Assembly (NCBI GenBank): GCA_017307505.1
Contig: JAFKEE010000030.1
Span: 124,001-188,000, forward strand
Source: Acidobacteriota bacterium
GTDB taxonomy: Bacteria > Acidobacteriota > Terriglobia > Bryobacterales > Bryobacteraceae
Length of the DNA: 64,000 nucleotides
Reading direction: 5' to 3'
Made by a program: the position numbers and the translations under genes. The notes under the pieces are model-generated. The model saw only the letters and a list, made by a program, of their open reading frames with translations. It was not told the origin of the DNA and did not search any database. Numbering within the stretch: the stretch's first letter is position 1; every line of letters starts with the position of its first letter. This document shows, piece after piece, positions 60,627 through 64,000 of the stretch.

Positions 60627-61408
60627 CCGATCAGCGCCTTTAGCGCCGCCGTCGGATCGTTGGATTTCATCAGGTGCTCGCCGACCAGAAAGGCCTGGAA
60701 ACCCGAGGCCATCAGCCGTTCCACATCCGCGCGCGAGTGGATCCCGCTTTCGGCCACCTTCAGCATCGACTCCGGCATACGGGCCGCCAGCCGTTCGCTG
60801 GTCTCCAGGCTCACCTCGAAGGTGCGCAGGTTGCGGTTGTTCACGCCGATGATCTCCGCGCCGCTCTCCAACGCCGTGTCCAGTTCCTTCTCATCGTGGA
60901 CTTCCACCAGGCTCGCGAGCTCAAACCGCGCCGCCAGTTCCCGCAGGTGCTGCAGTTCTTCGCGTGAAAGGATCGCCGCAATGAGCAGGATCGCGTCCGC
61001 GCCGCTTGCCGCTGCCTCCAGCACATCGACTTCATCGATCGTGAAGTCTTTCCGTAACACCGGCAGGACCACCGTCGCCCGCGCAGTCTTCAAGTCGCTC
61101 AGGGATCCCTGGAAGAACTGCTTATCGGTCAGCACGGAGAGAGCCGCCGCCCCGCCGTCAAAATACTGCTTCGCCTGCTGTCCCGGGTTAAAGTCCGCGG
61201 TCAGCAACCCCCGGCTGGGTGAGGCCTTCTTGATTTCAGAGATGATCGCGGGCGTCTTCTTTTGCAGCGCTTTGCGGAAGTCACGCCGCTGCCCCATCTG
61301 GAAGCGGGCACTCTGCTCTATGCTCTTCCGGAGCTTCGCCTTTTCAGCGACTTCGTGGCGCTTCACTTCTACAATGCGGGCGAGGATGTCGGGGATGTCA
61401 GAAGCCAT
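60623..61408 (-). CDS. trpC: Indole-3-glycerol phosphate synthase
   Basis: 261 residues. SEIKKASPSRGLL, LSVLTDKQFFQGSL, VLRKDFTIDEVDVLEA and IGVNNRNLRTFEVSLE are the TrpC sequence blocks with the catalytic Lys and Glu. First gene of trpC-trpF-trpB-trpA-aroQ-aroF-tyrA. trpE, trpG and trpD are not in the window, so the first steps are encoded elsewhere. The ATG has only a weak Shine-Dalgarno. Confidence 0.97.
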   Translation of the reverse strand: MASDIPDILARIVEVKRHEVAEKAKLRKSIEQSARFQMGQRRDFRKALQKKTPAIISEIKKASPSRGLLTADFNPGQQAKQYFDGGAAALSVLTDKQFFQGSLSDLKTARATVVLPVLRKDFTIDEVDVLEAAASGADAILLIAAILSREELQHLRELAARFELASLVEVHDEKELDTALESGAEIIGVNNRNLRTFEVSLETSERLAARMPESMLKVAESGIHSRADVERLMASGFQAFLVGEHLMKSNDPTAALKALIG

Positions 61409-61463
61409 CTGGGGAAAGTACTAAGATATCAGACCGGCGCCAAACTCCGCTGTTTCTAAAGAG

Positions 61464-61499
61464 GAAACGCCCTCGGAGCAACTGCTCCGAGGGCGTTTC
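61464..61499 (-). terminator. Terminator hairpin between the DUF4397 gene and trpC
   Basis: A perfect 15-bp stem (61464-61478 with 61485-61499) with a 6-base loop lies 26 bases past the DUF4397 stop and 56 bases before trpC. On the minus strand it is followed by CTCTTT. It probably ends the DUF4397 transcript; an attenuator role for trpC is possible, but no Trp-rich leader peptide is seen. Confidence 0.8.
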
Positions 61500-61524
61500 A
61501 GCAATTCCGGATTCAGTCAGTATT

Positions 61525-62208
61525 CTAGTTCCGGTCCGGCAACACCAGCAGTTGGAACGGACCACCGCCGCCGGTCGCATCAACCGCAATGATCGTGCGG
61601 ACCATGTTGTTCCAGGTGACGAGCCTGCCGCTGTCGATAGCGACGGTCTGCGTCCCTGCCACGGCGACCCGTGCCTGATACATGCCTGTGGGCACCTGCA
61701 GGTAACCCGAGGCTGCCTTGAACGGAACCCCGGAGAGCACCGGAGTCTTGCCCATCAGAGTCTCGAAGGGCGATGTGGCGTAGACATCCACCGCGGGCGC
61801 TCCTGGCGCGGCGTGGACCACCCGGAGCTTCACGCCATTGTTGTTGGGCAGGGAGTTGTCGTCTTCCAGCAGCATCACGTCAAAACCCGGGCTGCCTCCG
61901 CCGGCGTAGCCGGCTGCAATCGCACTGTAATCTTTTCCTGCAGCCACCGTGACCGGCACAGTCTTCACTGTGGTATCCGTGCCGGCCACTTTGATGTCGA
62001 TGGAGTAACTTGCGGCAGGCAGGGACAGGTACTCTGAATACTCACGAAATGGCAACTTCTCCAAAACCTTGCCGCCATTTACGTAGATATCCACCGCTGG
62101 GGCATCGGGGGAGGCGTGGATGACGCGAATCCGTCCGTTCGTGCCTTGCGCGAGAACCAGGCCCGCGGACACACTTAGGGCCGCAAGAATGAGTAGCACT
62201 CTCTTCAT
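61525..62208 (-). CDS. Secreted protein with two DUF4397 domains
   Basis: 227 residues. Signal peptide (RVLLILAALSVSAGLVLAQ) and two DUF4397 repeats, starting IRVIHASPDAPAVDIYVNGG (about 27) and LRVVHAAPGAPAVDVYATS (about 128). Such domains occur in surface or anti-sigma-linked proteins of unknown role. The mature protein ends at the second repeat. GGAG precedes ATG 62208 by about 8 bases. No Cys for anchoring. Confidence 0.88.
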   Translation of the reverse strand: MKRVLLILAALSVSAGLVLAQGTNGRIRVIHASPDAPAVDIYVNGGKVLEKLPFREYSEYLSLPAASYSIDIKVAGTDTTVKTVPVTVAAGKDYSAIAAGYAGGGSPGFDVMLLEDDNSLPNNNGVKLRVVHAAPGAPAVDVYATSPFETLMGKTPVLSGVPFKAASGYLQVPTGMYQARVAVAGTQTVAIDSGRLVTWNNMVRTIIAVDATGGGGPFQLLVLPDRN

Positions 62209-62324
62209 GGAACACTCCTGGATTGTGGTTTTGTTGTGTTAAGTCAAGCGTTAGCAGTGACTGCCAGCACTCTCCTGATGGCAGCGCACTATCCAGAGAT
62301 TTAAAAGTTAAGTTTCCTTCGGGC

Positions 62325-64000
62325 TCAACGCAGATTCCAGCGCAGCCCCAACCGCCAAAGCCGGGGGGCTCCCGTCAGGACCGTGGGGCTGAAGCCCACG
62401 GCGTACTCCCGGTTGAGCGCATTCTCCAGGGCAAAGGTGGCCGTCACAGTCTGCGTCAGTTGCTGCCGGGCGGACATATGGAGCACGGCAAAGCCGGGCA
62501 AAAGGAAGGAATTCCGGTCGTCCTCGAACTGCAGTCCCGCGGCGCGCAGACCGCCGCTCAGCAGCGTCCGGCCGCGCGAGTAGGTGAGCAGCGCCGATCC
62601 CTGATGTTTGGGAATCTGTGGCACTCGCTCCCCCGTCGCATACCGCGAATCGGCCAGCAGGTAGGAGGCCTCGCCACGCCAGGCGCCCCAGCGGTGAGAC
62701 GCCGTCGCTTCCACGCCCCGGGCGGTCGCGGCTGCGGCATTGAACCGTTGTCTGGTGATCAGGGTGGGCGTCACCGACAAGGTCACGTTTGTGACTAGGC
62801 CGTCCAGGCGGTTATCGAAGCCCGTTACGGAGATCTTCGTCGTTCCGGCATTGAAGTCCGCTCCGGCTTCCACGCCGCGCAGCGACTCCGGCTGAAGCGC
62901 CGGATTGGCCAGCGTCAGGGCATTGCCTACTCGGAACTGACGGTAGAGTTCATTCAAGGTGGGAGCCCGGAACGCTCGGTACGCTGAGGTCCGGAAACGC
63001 CATCGCTCCAGCCCCACGGTCACGCCGCCGCTGGGACTCCAGAAAGCCGTTCCGTTGCCCGCATCGCTGCCGCGCAGACCGCCGAAGAACCTCAGTATTC
63101 CCAGGGACAAATCGCCCTGGCTGAAGAGCCCGAATTGAAGCTGAGTCCCGCCGCCCACCCGCGAGCCCGCCGGATACACGCGTTCCAGCGAGTAGCCTTC
63201 TGAGCGGACAAAGTCGCCGCCCGAAAGCAGGTTCCACTTCACGCCCGACTTGCGCCAGAGGCCCGCGCCACCGGTCGACTCCGCCGGCACGCTCTGCCGC
63301 AGCGTCAGCGACTCCGTCAGGCGGCCTGCCCCGATGGAGGAGAACGTCGCATGGAACTCTTCCCTGTTGTGGAAGCCCAGCAACGTATAGGTGGACGAGC
63401 CCTGCTCCCTCGTGTAGTTGGCCGCCACGGTTCCGAGGAGGGTCGAGTTCTGGGTAAGGGTCGAGCCGTTGTCCCGCTCTTCGCTCAAGGCGTCCAGGCG
63501 CAGGAACAGCTTGTCGTGCTGGGTGAAGTAGTCGGCGCGCACGGTGCCGGTGGCGAACTTGATATTCGCCTTGGTGTCGATGGGTCCTCGTGCATAGGCC
63601 GGGACAATGTAATACCCGTCAGTGCTGAAGCCTCGCCCGTTGCCGGAAATCGCCCAACTCTGACCCAGGTAGAGGGAACCCGCGCCTTCCACCATGTGGC
63701 TCTGCTGATTGCCGCCCTCGTAGCCGAGCCAGGCGCGGCTCTTCTGCGGCTCTTTTGAGAAGAGCGTCACCGCGCCGCCCATAGCCTTATCGCCAAAGAC
63801 GCTGGTGGACGCGCCGCGGGAGACTTCCACGCGGTCCAGTTCCTCGGGGTTCACGCGCGTCCAGTAGATCCAGCCGCCGAACGGGCTGTTCAGCGGGACA
63901 CCGTCCCACAGGACCACGCTGCGGCTGGCTCCGCTCGAGCCGATCCCGCGAAGACTCACCCCCTGCGTCGTCGGATTGGCCACCAGGGACGAGGATCGCC
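62325..64000 (-). CDS. TonB-dependent outer membrane receptor (start outside window)
   Basis: About 558 residues are visible, the rest lying beyond 64000. The plug domain is recognisable (TTQGVSLRGIGSSGASRSVVLWDGVPLNSPFGGWIYW; VNPEELDRVEVSRGASTSVFGDKAMGGAV), followed by the 22-strand barrel with TonB-dependent features and a last strand RLWRLGLRWNLR. The frame continues unbroken to the window edge, so it is not truncated biologically. The transported compound (siderophore, vitamin, saccharide) cannot be told. Confidence 0.9.
   Translation of the reverse strand, partial: RSSSLVANPTTQGVSLRGIGSSGASRSVVLWDGVPLNSPFGGWIYWTRVNPEELDRVEVSRGASTSVFGDKAMGGAVTLFSKEPQKSRAWLGYEGGNQQSHMVEGAGSLYLGQSWAISGNGRGFSTDGYYIVPAYARGPIDTKANIKFATGTVRADYFTQHDKLFLRLDALSEERDNGSTLTQNSTLLGTVAANYTREQGSSTYTLLGFHNREEFHATFSSIGAGRLTESLTLRQSVPAESTGGAGLWRKSGVKWNLLSGGDFVRSEGYSLERVYPAGSRVGGGTQLQFGLFSQGDLSLGILRFFGGLRGSDAGNGTAFWSPSGGVTVGLERWRFRTSAYRAFRAPTLNELYRQFRVGNALTLANPALQPESLRGVEAGADFNAGTTKISVTGFDNRLDGLVTNVTLSVTPTLITRQRFNAAAATARGVEATASHRWGAWRGEASYLLADSRYATGERVPQIPKHQGSALLTYSRGRTLLSGGLRAAGLQFEDDRNSFLLPGFAVLHMSARQQLTQTVTATFALENALNREYAVGFSPTVLTGAPRLWRLGLRWNLR

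Noticed and set aside
61409-61524. A trp attenuator before trpC
   Set aside because: The hairpin at 61464-61499 looks like an ordinary terminator of the DUF4397 gene. No Trp-codon leader peptide or competing second hairpin is visible.
62209-62324. A riboswitch next to the TonB receptor
   Set aside because: The region is downstream of the receptor-gene stop and upstream of the DUF4397 gene. It has only a weak hairpin (CTGCCA/TGGCAG) and no cobalamin-box pattern.
1-64000. CRISPR arrays, insertion sequences, prophage genes, tRNA or rRNA genes
   Set aside because: No spaced repeats, transposase, integrase or phage structural motifs, and no complete tRNA or rRNA pattern was found by reading both strands.

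Overview
The window is a gene-dense, GC-rich stretch of what looks like a chromosome from a free-living Gram-negative-type bacterium. An outer membrane is implied by BamA, a Skp/OmpH chaperone, a TonB-dependent receptor and a Wza-like polysaccharide exporter. The mix of secreted S9 and M14 peptidases, a DUF1080 glycoside-hydrolase-type protein, many Sec/Tat-exported proteins of unknown function and the mainly housekeeping content suggests Acidobacteriota, perhaps Bryobacterales (Solibacter/Paludibaculum-like). That is an inference from gene style; no rRNA or tRNA is present to test it. I saw no insertion sequence, prophage or CRISPR array, and no gene-free stretch longer than about 300 bp.

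Layout. 1-5.6 kb: a glycine-rich C-terminus, then (minus) an HtrA protease and a DPP-IV-like peptidase, then (plus) ruvX-mltG and an unknown. 5.6-15.3 kb: a lactonase-like propeller, a DUF5009 membrane protein and an MFS carrier facing dinB; DUF488; the minus-strand DUF1385-prfA-prmC operon; a TPR protein and a degenerate receiver domain. 15.4-17.1 kb: ispG and rpsU. 18.2-29.0 kb: eleven plus-strand genes packed almost end to end (PH-domain protein, SDR, orphan sugar-binding lipoprotein, POT carrier, xseB, ispA, tlyA, nadK, gltP-like carrier, TIM-barrel isomerase, M14 peptidase). 29-33.4 kb (minus): histone-deacetylase-like protein, DUF1080 protein and the cdaA-cdaR-glmM cluster. 34.3-37.9 kb: complete potABCD. 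38-42.8 kb: YbjQ, deaminase, Mn-type SOD, DUF721-gatC-gatA, maf and an EVE protein. 43-51 kb (plus): polysaccharide export protein, chain-length protein, BY-kinase, an unknown membrane protein, bamA and skp. 51-55.8 kb: an aldose epimerase and a metal-related locus. 55.8-61.4 kb: one minus-strand operon, trpC-trpF-trpB-trpA-aroQ-aroF-tyrA. 61.5-64 kb: a DUF4397 protein and a truncated TonB receptor.

The most unusual part is 52.1-55.7 kb. A P1B-type (ZntA-like) ATPase keeps its metal pathway residues (HMA DCxxE, CPC, the last-helices Lys and Asp) and the TGES loop. Its phosphorylation motif DKTGT has become GRAGV, so it cannot form the aspartyl-phosphate that drives such pumps. It is translationally coupled to a small exported Cys-rich protein resembling heavy-metal-binding domains. 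It is divergent from a 115-residue His/Cys-rich protein built from two copies of one unit, with a 26-bp imperfect palindrome between them, and a Crp/Fnr-type regulator follows. This could be a metal sensing or buffering module rather than an efflux pump.

A second anomaly is the DAHP synthase of the aromatic operon. The metal-binding Cys of its GPCS motif is Pro and the metal-binding Glu is Asp. Smaller points are a receiver domain without its phospho-acceptor, a ten-base perfect Shine-Dalgarno on rpsU, a BamA with a duplicated proline-rich N-terminal linker, and a tmRNA-like 3'-end fragment beside sod.
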